The notes under the pieces are model-generated. The model worked only from the letters and a program-made list of their open reading frames with translations, was not told the origin of the DNA and searched no databases. A stretch of DNA of 64,000 bases from Clostridium_S neuense (lineage in GTDB: Bacteria > Bacillota > Clostridia > Clostridiales > Clostridiaceae): positions 310,001 to 374,000 of the forward strand of contig NZ_JBJIAA010000001.1 in assembly GCF_045310695.1 (NCBI RefSeq), given 5' to 3'. Shown here piece by piece: positions 43,680 to 52,415 of the stretch (its first letter is position 1; each line of letters opens with the position of its first letter). Made by a program: the position numbers and the translations under genes.

Positions 43680-46622
43680 TCATTTTCTCATAAATTTATA
43701 TTTTTCACTCTCTTTATTTGATTCTAAAAAAGGTCTTACAAACATATTTTCATCAATAGAATTTAAAACAACTCTTTCATCGTCCCCCCTATACACTATA
43801 TTTCCATCATTAATGGTTAAAGGCTCGCTTTTTGTATTTGCAACTAAAACATACCTTGGTATTTCCTTGTCTAAGAAGTCATTTTCTAGTATAAAAGTTA
43901 TTCCCTTGTTAAGTCGAAAAATACCTCTTGATCTTTTTATCTCATAGTATATCTCAAAAAAACCAGTATTTTTTATTTTGCATTTACTTCCATAGGAATA
44001 GCGCTTTATGTATTTATTTTCATCTATTGTAAAAACAGTAAAAAAGTAATTTGTCCTATCTAGATTATCGAAAACAAAAGCCGCGTCTTTACTATAATCA
44101 TCAAATGATATTTCCTTATAATTTGCTTCTGGATCATTTACACCGCTGCAAAAGTTTTCAAATTTCCATCCAACAAGAACCTTTTTTATTTCTTTAGGCC
44201 ATCTCCATTGTAGATATAATTTCTTATTTAAAATATATCCTGTTAAATTTTCAACATCTTTTAAAAAAGATATATGCAGTTGCCTTCCTACTGATGCAAT
44301 ATTTCCTTCTGCCACTACAGGAAGTATAAACAAAACTCCATCATCAATGCTTTTTATATCACATTCTCCCTCTTTTTTTATTACAGCCTTATTATCAATT
44401 TTGCTTAATTTATCTCTCTTTATAACTTGTCCTTCTTCAAATTCAAAAGGTTCATTTGAATACAATATATAAACTTTTCCGCTGAAGTTTTTCCTTTTAA
44501 AATTAACCCTTATTCCTCCGGCTATATTTGATAACTTTATTTGCGTAATGACCTCAGGTGGCACAATTGGTTTTCCAAAACATGTTACTCCTTCTGATGC
44601 AATTTCATTGTCCTTCATATCTCTATATATGGAGATTATGCGATATCCATAACTTTTACCGTTAATAAGTCCTATATCTTCTGCACCAAAAAGTGATACA
44701 TCCTTTACTTTAATGCCATCTCCCCTTGCAGCAGGAACTTCTTCTTCCTTTCTCCAAACCTCGACCTCTCTTGTTTTGGTGGAAGATGTCCAAGATAAAA
44801 TCACCTTACCGCAGTCTGCTTCAACTTCAACATCATCTACATCAGCAATTCTCACAACAGGTCCAATAACAGAAAAAGTCCTAGAATATATACTTCCACC
44901 TCTAACTGCAAAAACAGCATAATAATAGTTTTGACCTGGTTCAGCTGTATAGTCTGTTATTTGGCTTTCATTCGTTTCCCCAATAAATTTTCCGTCCTCA
45001 ATTGAAGAAGGTTCACTTCTCATCTTTCTTATTACCTTATAGGTTACATTTTTATTTAAAATACTATTATCCCAGCTTATATTTATACCATCACCTATTA
45101 TTTTATGTCTCAAAAACCTTGGAGCTTGTGGTGGATATCTGGTCATCCATCTTAAAGCCTCTTCACAATCACTGCAAATATTTAAAACAGAACTATATAT
45201 GTCATCTAAAGTGTCTTTATCCCTGATTTCATGAGCTTCATTAAGTTTCTTCTCAACTTCTCCGATTTTATTGCTTATTAGATTTTCTAGTGCTTCTACT
45301 AAACTTGAATAGTTTATTTGCTTTAATGCGATAAGTTCCTTCATAGCAGTATAATACTGTTTTTTTTCAACAAGATTTTGTATTTTAGTTTCTCTATCAA
45401 GTATTATAATTCTCTTATTTTTTATACCCTTCATAAGCTTTAAAGCTCTTTCGCTATCTGGATATAAAGCTAATGCTTCACTTACGTAAAAATATGCTTT
45501 CTCAATATTTCCCGCTGCTTCACATCTTTCCCCAGATGTTATAAGCTGTGACGCTTTTGTAATATTTTTTATATTAGTCCCACAATTATCGCAAAACTTG
45601 TTTTGAGAATTTACTATTTTATGACACTTAGGGCATGATATTTTTAAGGGCGAGCCACAATTATAACAAAACTTAGAAGTCCTATAATTTACACTACCGC
45701 ATATGCTGCAGCTTTGCATAAAATTTATACTTAAATTTACTGGAATCTGAAGTGAAATTTTTTTACTTGAGCAGATATTTTTTATATAATTTTTTGCCTC
45801 TTCTTTTTCAAAACCCTCTTGCTGCATATTAGCTACTAAATTATCAAACTCTTCACTTGATACATATCCCTTTGATGCTGATATTTCCAAAGCCATCTCA
45901 ACATACCTTATACTTTCACTTTTAAGAGAAGTATCATATGCTTTTTTACTTTCTTCATCTTTAAAAATATCGTCGCATAATCCCTGAAGAATGGAGCTTG
46001 CTGTATTTATGGCGTCTTTTGCTGCTATCTTTCTTATCTCATCATATTTATACTTAGATGCCATCTTTAAAACTCCTACCGGTGAATCCTTTGACACCTT
46101 TAAAAAATCATACAGCGAGTTAGCCTTTACTATTTCTAGATTTGTCTTTATCTTATTTATTATAGTATCATCTATTTTCTTCTCACTAATTATTTTATTT
46201 AAAGAGTTTTTTTTATTTAAATGCACTGGAACCTTTATTCTTTTCATTACTTCTTCTTTTGAAAAGCTTCCAAACTTACTCTGAAGTGAATTTACTTCTT
46301 CTTCAAAAATAGTTCCCTTTGAACACAAAAGCTGTATGCACTCATCTAACAACTTAAATTTATCTTTTTCTTCCTGTTTCTTTATTCTTAATGCCTTTTT
46401 CCATTCTTCTTTTCTTTCATATGGGTTTCCAAGCATAACCCTTTTTATTTCCGGTACTAGGCTTAAATAAAACTTTGCCTTTACAGCTTTAGTGGGGTGA
46501 TTCCTAAGCATGGACCACTGGCTTCTTTTTTTATTTATGGCATCTTCTATTTTCCCCTCATCCTGTTCCTGCGGTTCTACGGATAGTCCTAAAAGCAAAT
46601 AAAAATTTTCACTGCTTTGCAA
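43680..46622 (-). CDS. Large J-like / zinc-ribbon / Fn3-like protein of the Hsp70 operon
   Basis: About 980 residues, cytoplasmic (no signal). Counted from the TTG at 46622, residues about 5-75 (NFYLLLGLSVEP...NHPT...VPEIKRVMLGNPYERKEEW) and 168-235 (NSLYDFLKV...DDIFKDEESKKAYD) have the helix pattern of J domains, each followed by a similar helical segment; HPD is replaced by HPT in the first and absent in the second. Residues 305-348 carry four CxxC pairs (two zinc ribbons). A helical section follows, then beta-rich Fn3-like modules from about 505 to the C-terminus (PPQAPRFLRHKIIGDGINISW; YYYAVFAV). It begins behind GAGGTGA overlapping the Hsp70-vWA stop. Probably a co-chaperone or scaffold for the upstream Hsp70s. 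The domain calls are by eye. Confidence 0.8.
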   Translation of the reverse strand: MQSSENFYLLLGLSVEPQEQDEGKIEDAINKKRSQWSMLRNHPTKAVKAKFYLSLVPEIKRVMLGNPYERKEEWKKALRIKKQEEKDKFKLLDECIQLLCSKGTIFEEEVNSLQSKFGSFSKEEVMKRIKVPVHLNKKNSLNKIISEKKIDDTIINKIKTNLEIVKANSLYDFLKVSKDSPVGVLKMASKYKYDEIRKIAAKDAINTASSILQGLCDDIFKDEESKKAYDTSLKSESIRYVEMALEISASKGYVSSEEFDNLVANMQQEGFEKEEAKNYIKNICSSKKISLQIPVNLSINFMQSCSICGSVNYRTSKFCYNCGSPLKISCPKCHKIVNSQNKFCDNCGTNIKNITKASQLITSGERCEAAGNIEKAYFYVSEALALYPDSERALKLMKGIKNKRIIILDRETKIQNLVEKKQYYTAMKELIALKQINYSSLVEALENLISNKIGEVEKKLNEAHEIRDKDTLDDIYSSVLNICSDCEEALRWMTRYPPQAPRFLRHKIIGDGINISWDNSILNKNVTYKVIRKMRSEPSSIEDGKFIGETNESQITDYTAEPGQNYYYAVFAVRGGSIYSRTFSVIGPVVRIADVDDVEVEADCGKVILSWTSSTKTREVEVWRKEEEVPAARGDGIKVKDVSLFGAEDIGLINGKSYGYRIISIYRDMKDNEIASEGVTCFGKPIVPPEVITQIKLSNIAGGIRVNFKRKNFSGKVYILYSNEPFEFEEGQVIKRDKLSKIDNKAVIKKEGECDIKSIDDGVLFILPVVAEGNIASVGRQLHISFLKDVENLTGYILNKKLYLQWRWPKEIKKVLVGWKFENFCSGVNDPEANYKEISFDDYSKDAAFVFDNLDRTNYFFTVFTIDENKYIKRYSYGSKCKIKNTGFFEIYYEIKRSRGIFRLNKGITFILENDFLDKEIPRYVLVANTKSEPLTINDGNIVYRGDDERVVLNSIDENMFVRPFLESNKESEKYKFMRK

Positions 46623-46632
46623 AGCTATCACC

Positions 46633-48732
46633 TCACTTTAAAAGATTTAATGAATTAGATTTTTGTCCATATCCTTGAAATAATTTAAGGCTTCCACTGG
46701 TTTTTGAAATTACCCTTGCTATTTTTGAGAAGGATTGTGTAAGTTTTGTTGCTTCTGTGAATATTGAATTTTCCCTGCAAGTAGCTATACTATCCAAAAA
46801 TTCTTTTTTGGCACTTCCAAAGCCTATGGCTGCAATTTCTATTCCATCCGCTTTACACTTATTTGCAATTCCAACTACATCTTTTTTTCCGTACCATTGC
46901 CCATCTGTAAGTACTACTATATAGGAATCTCCATCTACATTTCTTAACATTTCATATGCCTTTGAAAATGGTTCTGAGGTAGTAGAGGTTCCCACTTTAA
47001 CAGAATTTAAATTTTCTATTGCTTCTATAATACTTTTTTCATCCTTAGTTAAATCCATTACAATTTCATCCTTATTAGCAAAGGCTACAATTCCTATTTC
47101 TGAGTTATTCATGTCAACTTCAGAAATAAAATTCTTAGCTGCCAAAACTGCATTCTCAAGCGGAACGCCTCTCATACTTCCTGATAAATCCATAGCTATA
47201 ACTATACTTTTATGGATTTTTTCCTCTTCTTCTTTTGGTTCATCATAAAGCCATTGTAAATCATCTTCGCATTTTTCAATACTTAAGCTGAGTTTTTTTC
47301 CTGTTTTTCTTTGCACTGCTGAAACTGTAACAACTCCATTTTTGTTATAGGCATATTCTATATCTATTACTGCTTGTTTTGAACTTTCATGCTCTATATT
47401 TGAAAAAGTATATTTTCCTAATATACTGCATTTTTGTATATCTTCACTTTCTCCTTGGAGCATATAAACATCAAGAAGGTTTTTTCTGTTTCTTCCTGTT
47501 CTTATTACATATGGTCTTGTTTCCTTGCAAGGTATTTTTTTATTCTTGGGTATTATAATGCTATTTATATACTTGGTGCCATCTTTACTTATTGCTGCCA
47601 TTCCTAGGCTGTGGCTCATAACATCCTCTGTTCTTTTATAACTTCCAAGTGTAAATACGTTTTTGCCATCAAGCTTTGCCTGCCTTGAAGCTTCTATTGC
47701 TGCTCCAATTGAAACCGCTTCATCTACATTAATTCCAGCTACTACATCTTTTCCGCTTATATTCTTTATATATTCGATTACCATTGGCATTCTAGTAGAA
47801 CCTCCAACGGGCAAAACACCACTTAGCTTTTGCCAGGATAGTCCTGCATTTTTAAGCACATCTTCACTTAATCTTTTTGTTCTTTCTAAAAGATCTCCTG
47901 TAATACCTTCTAAGATTTCTCTTGTAAATTCAAAGGTTTCTTTAAATTCTCCATAGCAAATATTGACCTGGCATTTTTCTCTTGTTGAAAGCTGCTTTTT
48001 TACATTTTCTGATTTAACTAATATATCATTATAAGATTCCATGTCATCAAGTGGATTTATCCCTGTCTTTTCAAAAAACTTTTGTCCTATATAAACTGCT
48101 ACTCTATCATCCCAGTCTTTTCCTCCAAGTTCATGGTCTCCATCTGTACCAAGCACTTCTATACTTGCTTCATCAATATGTACAAGAGTAACATCAAAGG
48201 TTCCTCCTCCCAAATCATAAACCAGAAGATTTTTTTCTATAGCATCATTTCTCATTCCATAAGCTATAGCTGCTGCCGTTGGCTCATTTAATATGCTTAA
48301 AACATTTAAGCCTGCTGCTTTTCCTGCATTTATCGTTGCTTCTCTCTGTGAATTATTAAAATAAGCTGGTACAGTTATAACCGCATCTTCAACTTGAGTT
48401 TTTAAGGCAGCCTCTGCATCCCTTTTTAACTTTTTTAGTAAAATGGTTGAGAGCTTTTCTGAATTATAATAATCACCTCTAAAATTGATTCCAAAATACT
48501 CATCTCCCATATTTCTTTTAAAAAATGATGCTACATTTTCATCGCCCATCGCCTGCATTTCCTTGGCTTCTTCTCCTACTAACACATCTTCTTCTCCAAA
48601 ATATATTACAGATGGTGTTAAAGTTTTTCCTTCACTGTTATTCAAAACCTTTGGAATTCCTTTTTCATCGATAACAGATACTACAGAAAATGTTGTGCCA
48701 AGATCTATTCCCAAACTATATTTCATACTCAT
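46633..48732 (-). CDS. Hsp70-von Willebrand A fusion protein
   Basis: 699 residues. 1-375 is an Hsp70 ATPase domain (GIDLGTTFSVVSV, VPAYFNNSQREATI, NEPTAAAIAYG, YDLGGGTFDVTL, PVGGSTRMPMV); about 375-490 is a shortened beta-sandwich-like substrate region; 508-699 is a vWA domain with intact MIDAS: DLSGS (515-519), Thr in VGTSTTSEP, and LTDGQ (Asp 610). There is no helical lid. It combines a chaperone motor with a metal-dependent protein-binding module. Overlapped by the next gene's ribosome site, and 13 bases after the partner Hsp70. ATG 48732 or 48726 are both possible. Confidence 0.93.
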   Translation of the reverse strand: MSMKYSLGIDLGTTFSVVSVIDEKGIPKVLNNSEGKTLTPSVIYFGEEDVLVGEEAKEMQAMGDENVASFFKRNMGDEYFGINFRGDYYNSEKLSTILLKKLKRDAEAALKTQVEDAVITVPAYFNNSQREATINAGKAAGLNVLSILNEPTAAAIAYGMRNDAIEKNLLVYDLGGGTFDVTLVHIDEASIEVLGTDGDHELGGKDWDDRVAVYIGQKFFEKTGINPLDDMESYNDILVKSENVKKQLSTREKCQVNICYGEFKETFEFTREILEGITGDLLERTKRLSEDVLKNAGLSWQKLSGVLPVGGSTRMPMVIEYIKNISGKDVVAGINVDEAVSIGAAIEASRQAKLDGKNVFTLGSYKRTEDVMSHSLGMAAISKDGTKYINSIIIPKNKKIPCKETRPYVIRTGRNRKNLLDVYMLQGESEDIQKCSILGKYTFSNIEHESSKQAVIDIEYAYNKNGVVTVSAVQRKTGKKLSLSIEKCEDDLQWLYDEPKEEEEKIHKSIVIAMDLSGSMRGVPLENAVLAAKNFISEVDMNNSEIGIVAFANKDEIVMDLTKDEKSIIEAIENLNSVKVGTSTTSEPFSKAYEMLRNVDGDSYIVVLTDGQWYGKKDVVGIANKCKADGIEIAAIGFGSAKKEFLDSIATCRENSIFTEATKLTQSFSKIARVISKTSGSLKLFQGYGQKSNSLNLLK

Positions 48733-48745
48733 CTATACCTCAACT

Positions 48746-50401
48746 TTATGATACTTCTATATTTTTATTTCTTTCTTTTGCTTCTTCAAGTTCTTTTCCT
48801 TTAATCACGGAACTTGTATCTATAGCAGTCTTTACCTCTCTTTTTTCTACTGCCTCTATTCCTGAAATGTCAAGTCTTCCTTCTTCATTTAATTTAAAGG
48901 TTATATCAATTGGTGAATTTGCTGGTAAATTTTCTGGTAGCATTAATTCTGCTTGTCCTATTTCTTTTCCGTACTCAAAATCTATAACTCTATCATTTAA
49001 TTCATCTTCTACTACTCTTATTAGTACATTATCCTGATTTTCATCATGTGTACCAAATCTTTCTGTAAATTCCGCCGGAACCTCTGAATTTTTTAATATT
49101 AAATTGTATATTACTTCTTTTCCTTCATTGTTGTATGTAACTACTCCAAAGCTTTTGCTTACAACATTTACTACTCTTACATTTGAGGCTTTTACTGCAG
49201 ACAAAGTATAGCCTGTATCATCTGCCACCTGCTTTGCTGCCTTTTCAACTATGTTTTCTTCTATTTTATTTTCGTCTATGCCTTGTTTTACGTTTTCTGG
49301 AGTTTGTCCTGTTTCAAGTGAAATTCTATTTACGAGTTCATCATTTACAGACAGCTTCCATCCATATAATGCTGCTCCTTTTGAAACTGCTTCATCTGGA
49401 TCAAAAATCTTAGGTTCTATACCATACTTTTCTTTTATAATTTTTTCTACCTGAGGCATTCTTGATGACCCTCCAACTAAGAGTATTTCATCAAAGCTAT
49501 TGTAATTTTTCTTTCTTGCTTCATTAAGCATTTCATCTGTTAAGCTTACAGTCCTTTGAAGCAAATCATAAGTTAATTCATCGAACTTTTCTCTTGTAAT
49601 TTCTATTTTTGCTCTTTCACCTTCATAATTTATTGATATTGGTGCTTTTTCTCTTTGTGAGAGCGTCTTCTTCACTTTTTCCGCTAAGAGTTGAAGTTCT
49701 TGGCAAGTTTCCTTATCTTCTAATATATCTTCTTCTTTTCCTGTTATCTCCTTATATTGATTTGCCATATAAGCAATAAGAGCATCATCCCAATCCTTGC
49801 CGCCTAGATTGTGATCTCCTCCTGTGCAGATTACTTTTATAGAATCTTTGTTTATATCTATCATTGTTATATCAAAGGTTCCTCCACCTAAGTCATATAC
49901 CAAAACAACTTTATTTTCTTCTGAATCCATACCATAGGAAATGGCTGCTGCTGTTGGCTCATTTAAAATTCCTCTTACATTTAGCCCTGCTATTTCTCCA
50001 GATAATCTTGTAGCTTCTCTTTCGTTTATTCCAAAATATGCTGGACATGTTATTACTACATCTTCTATCTTTTCTCCTAAAATATTCTCTGCATCTCCTA
50101 CTAATTTTCTGAGCACAAAGCTTGATATTTCTTCTGGGTGATATGTTTTTCCTTCATGTTCAAAGTAAAAATTTTCATCTCCCATAGCTCTTTTTACAAA
50201 AGCAACAACATCTTCAGGATACATCTTTGAATTTTCTTTTGCCACATCACCAACAATAACATTATCTTCGTCAAAAAACACAACTGATGGTGTTATCCTT
50301 TCATTTTCAGCATTAGGTACAACCACCGGTCTTCCATACTCATCTACATAAGATATACAGGAATATGTTGTCCCTAAATCTATTCCAAAAATTTTATTCA
50401 T
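48746..50401 (-). CDS. Short DnaK-like Hsp70 without lid
   Basis: 551 residues, about 60 shorter than canonical DnaK. ATPase domain 1-350 (GIDLGTTYSCISYVDE, CPAYFGINEREATRL, YDLGGGTFDITM, LVGGSSRMPQ); a helical insert about 365-395 (ISLETGQTPENVKQGIDENKIEENIV) and a beta substrate domain 400-530 (SFGVVTYNNEGKEV...), but only a few charged residues instead of the lid. AGGAGGGGA precedes ATG. It is distinct from the main dnaK-dnaJ chaperone, which is not in the window. Confidence 0.93.
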   Translation of the reverse strand: MNKIFGIDLGTTYSCISYVDEYGRPVVVPNAENERITPSVVFFDEDNVIVGDVAKENSKMYPEDVVAFVKRAMGDENFYFEHEGKTYHPEEISSFVLRKLVGDAENILGEKIEDVVITCPAYFGINEREATRLSGEIAGLNVRGILNEPTAAAISYGMDSEENKVVLVYDLGGGTFDITMIDINKDSIKVICTGGDHNLGGKDWDDALIAYMANQYKEITGKEEDILEDKETCQELQLLAEKVKKTLSQREKAPISINYEGERAKIEITREKFDELTYDLLQRTVSLTDEMLNEARKKNYNSFDEILLVGGSSRMPQVEKIIKEKYGIEPKIFDPDEAVSKGAALYGWKLSVNDELVNRISLETGQTPENVKQGIDENKIEENIVEKAAKQVADDTGYTLSAVKASNVRVVNVVSKSFGVVTYNNEGKEVIYNLILKNSEVPAEFTERFGTHDENQDNVLIRVVEDELNDRVIDFEYGKEIGQAELMLPENLPANSPIDITFKLNEEGRLDISGIEAVEKREVKTAIDTSSVIKGKELEEAKERNKNIEVS

Positions 50402-50427
50402 TTTGTTTTCCCCTCCTGAAAATACTA

Positions 50428-50988
50428 TTATTTTTGTTCTTTATATACATACACTTCTACAAGTTCGTGTCTTATGACTCTGTCTTCAAACATATATCCT
50501 TTTCTTAAGCTTTTGGCTATTGTCCTATCTTTATCCTTTTCATCTGTTTCAACTGTTTTTACAATTTTCTGTTTTTTAGGATCAAATTCCGGCATGACAT
50601 ATGTAAATTCTTCTACTCCCTGTCTATACAATATATCTTCCAAATCCTCCGATTGTCCTTCAATAATCCCTATTAATTTTTCAGGTTCAATCTCAGCCAA
50701 ATTCTTTTGTTTTAACGCCTGCACTGTTTTATTATTATTATCGATAGTATAAATTATATCTGTAATTACTGGTCTCAAAAGCTTATGTATAATGTCGTCT
50801 TTATATTCTTGAAGCTCTTCATGAAGCTCATCTATTATCTTATCTTTATGTCTATCATACTTTACCTTACTATCAAATTCTTCCTTTACTTCTTGTATAC
50901 TTTGATTTATTTTCTCAACAATCTCTACTATATTAACTTCTTCATTTGTACTTTCTTCAACATTTTCATCCTCAACCTTATCACACAT
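50428..50988 (-). CDS. GrpE-like nucleotide exchange factor
   Basis: 186 residues: acidic N-terminus, long coiled-coil helix (about 35-85, EVKEEFDSKVKYDRHKDKIIDELHEELQEYKDD), then LLRPVITDIIYTIDN and a beta wing ending RKGYMFEDRVIRHELVEVYV, typical of GrpE heads. It would release ADP from the two adjacent Hsp70s. First gene of the operon, 26 bases before the Hsp70 gene; GGAGAGTAGTT precedes ATG. An IS end lies about 150 bases upstream. Confidence 0.9.
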   Translation of the reverse strand: MCDKVEDENVEESTNEEVNIVEIVEKINQSIQEVKEEFDSKVKYDRHKDKIIDELHEELQEYKDDIIHKLLRPVITDIIYTIDNNNKTVQALKQKNLAEIEPEKLIGIIEGQSEDLEDILYRQGVEEFTYVMPEFDPKKQKIVKTVETDEKDKDRTIAKSLRKGYMFEDRVIRHELVEVYVYKEQK

Positions 50989-51136
50989 AACTACTCTCCA
51001 TTCTCTTTTTTAATCACTTTAACCATATATAAACAATTTTTTGTATAATTCTTCTTATTTTAATTATATATTTAATTTTGTACTTTGTTAAGAGGGCAAT
51101 AACATCTCTGTGGGTGAAGGTGACAGCATACCTTGA

Positions 51137-52394
51137 GCTGTGTTAAAGTTTTGTGTTAAAAAACTTTTATAACAGTATTTCGTTTTAAATTTCTGATGCT
51201 TTGTTAAACTTTTGTGTTGATAGCTATGTAATACTTTAAATGTATGTGAATAATTATATTGCTGACAATTTTGTACCACTGATTTTTATTTAAAGTTAAT
51301 CTAATTATTCCATTTTATATAGAAAATTCTTTTAGCCTTATAGAATCACAAGTTTCATAAATTTTATTAATACATGACATTATGAGCATATTTCTTATGT
51401 TATTAAATGTAATTTTAAAACCTATACGAGTAACATACTTAAACCAAGCCGCATAATTATTAAGATATTTTGAAGCAACACCACTAAACTTTTTCAGCCA
51501 AATTTCAAATTTACTGTTATAGCTTTTTACACTTTGTATATTGTATTTTTTACTAATAGAAAATAAGTTTACTATATGGTGTTCAAACCCTTTTCTCTTT
51601 GCATAGTTTATATAAGCTTTCCAGTTATCAGTACATAGAATATTATCCCTAGACAAGCTTTTTCCTATTATATTGTCTATCCTCTTTTCGTAAATTTTTC
51701 CTAAACAACCCACTTTAGAAATTATAGTATTTTTCCTATCAACAGCCGAAAATACACATACTTTTGCTTTTCCAACTACCATATGCTTATACTTATATCC
51801 TCTTTTTCTTGGTGCTCTACCTACTATATGCCTTTTCCCTTTCTCTGAGTAAGCCAAATACATATCATCCATTTCAACAATTCCTTTAAATCCTTCTATG
51901 GTTAGAAGCTTTAACGAATCTAGAACTTTATGCCTCCAATAAAAAAGTGAAACAAACGAAATTTTTAAAACTTGAGATGATTTACGCAATGAATATCCTG
52001 CTATCATACATTCAATGAATAAAGACCATTTACTGCGATAATGACTTTTATGCATGGGTGTAAAACTAAAATCATTAAAAGTTCTACTACATTTTTTGCA
52101 TTTATATCTTTGAATATTTTTATATCTACCATACTTAACTATACTTTTATGATTACAATATGGGCAACATTTTCCTGTTCTATCTCTAATTTTACTTATT
52201 TCATTTACTATACTGTCTAATGAAACTTTGGGAATGTTAGTCAATCCATTAGTGTCATATTTAGAAGCTGTACTATCATTCATAAATAAAAACCTCCTAA
52301 GACATATAGAATATTTTAAATTCTAACCATCTTAGAAGATTTTAATCACCACAAACTTTTTATTTTAATTATCAACACATTACTTTAACACAGC
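51137..52394. mobile_element. IS1595-family insertion sequence with doubled left end
   Basis: Outer ends: GCTGTGTTAAAG... at 51137 and its complement ending ...CTTTAACACAGC at 52394. A second left-end-like copy, GCTTTGTTAAACTTTTGTGT, starts at 51198, so the left end is duplicated. Size 1,258 bases from the outer end. No 8-base target duplication is visible; instead the flanks CTTGA and CCAAG are partly inverted. It contains one intact transposase gene. It sits between the GrpE operon and the helicase-nuclease gene. Confidence 0.88.
51315..52283 (-). CDS. IS1595-family (ISXO2-like) transposase
   Basis: 322 residues, apparently intact. N-terminal zinc ribbon CPYCNHKS...YKCKKCSRTFND (residues 38-67), then helix-turn-helix YSLRKSSQVLKIS, and the DDE-type core: first Asp in VEMDDMYLA, second in LCTDNWKAY, and the ISXO2 ending KFEIWLKKFSGVASKYLNNYAAWF. 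It should mobilise its own IS and probably the miniature elements sharing its ends. AGGAGG precedes the ATG. Confidence 0.95.
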   Translation of the reverse strand: MNDSTASKYDTNGLTNIPKVSLDSIVNEISKIRDRTGKCCPYCNHKSIVKYGRYKNIQRYKCKKCSRTFNDFSFTPMHKSHYRSKWSLFIECMIAGYSLRKSSQVLKISFVSLFYWRHKVLDSLKLLTIEGFKGIVEMDDMYLAYSEKGKRHIVGRAPRKRGYKYKHMVVGKAKVCVFSAVDRKNTIISKVGCLGKIYEKRIDNIIGKSLSRDNILCTDNWKAYINYAKRKGFEHHIVNLFSISKKYNIQSVKSYNSKFEIWLKKFSGVASKYLNNYAAWFKYVTRIGFKITFNNIRNMLIMSCINKIYETCDSIRLKEFSI

Positions 52395-52415
52395 CCAAGA
52401 CACCTCATTTAACCC

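Noticed and set aside
51088..51279. 63-residue minus-strand frame beside the insertion sequence
   Set aside because: It spans the IS left end and repeat copies; only a chance frame.
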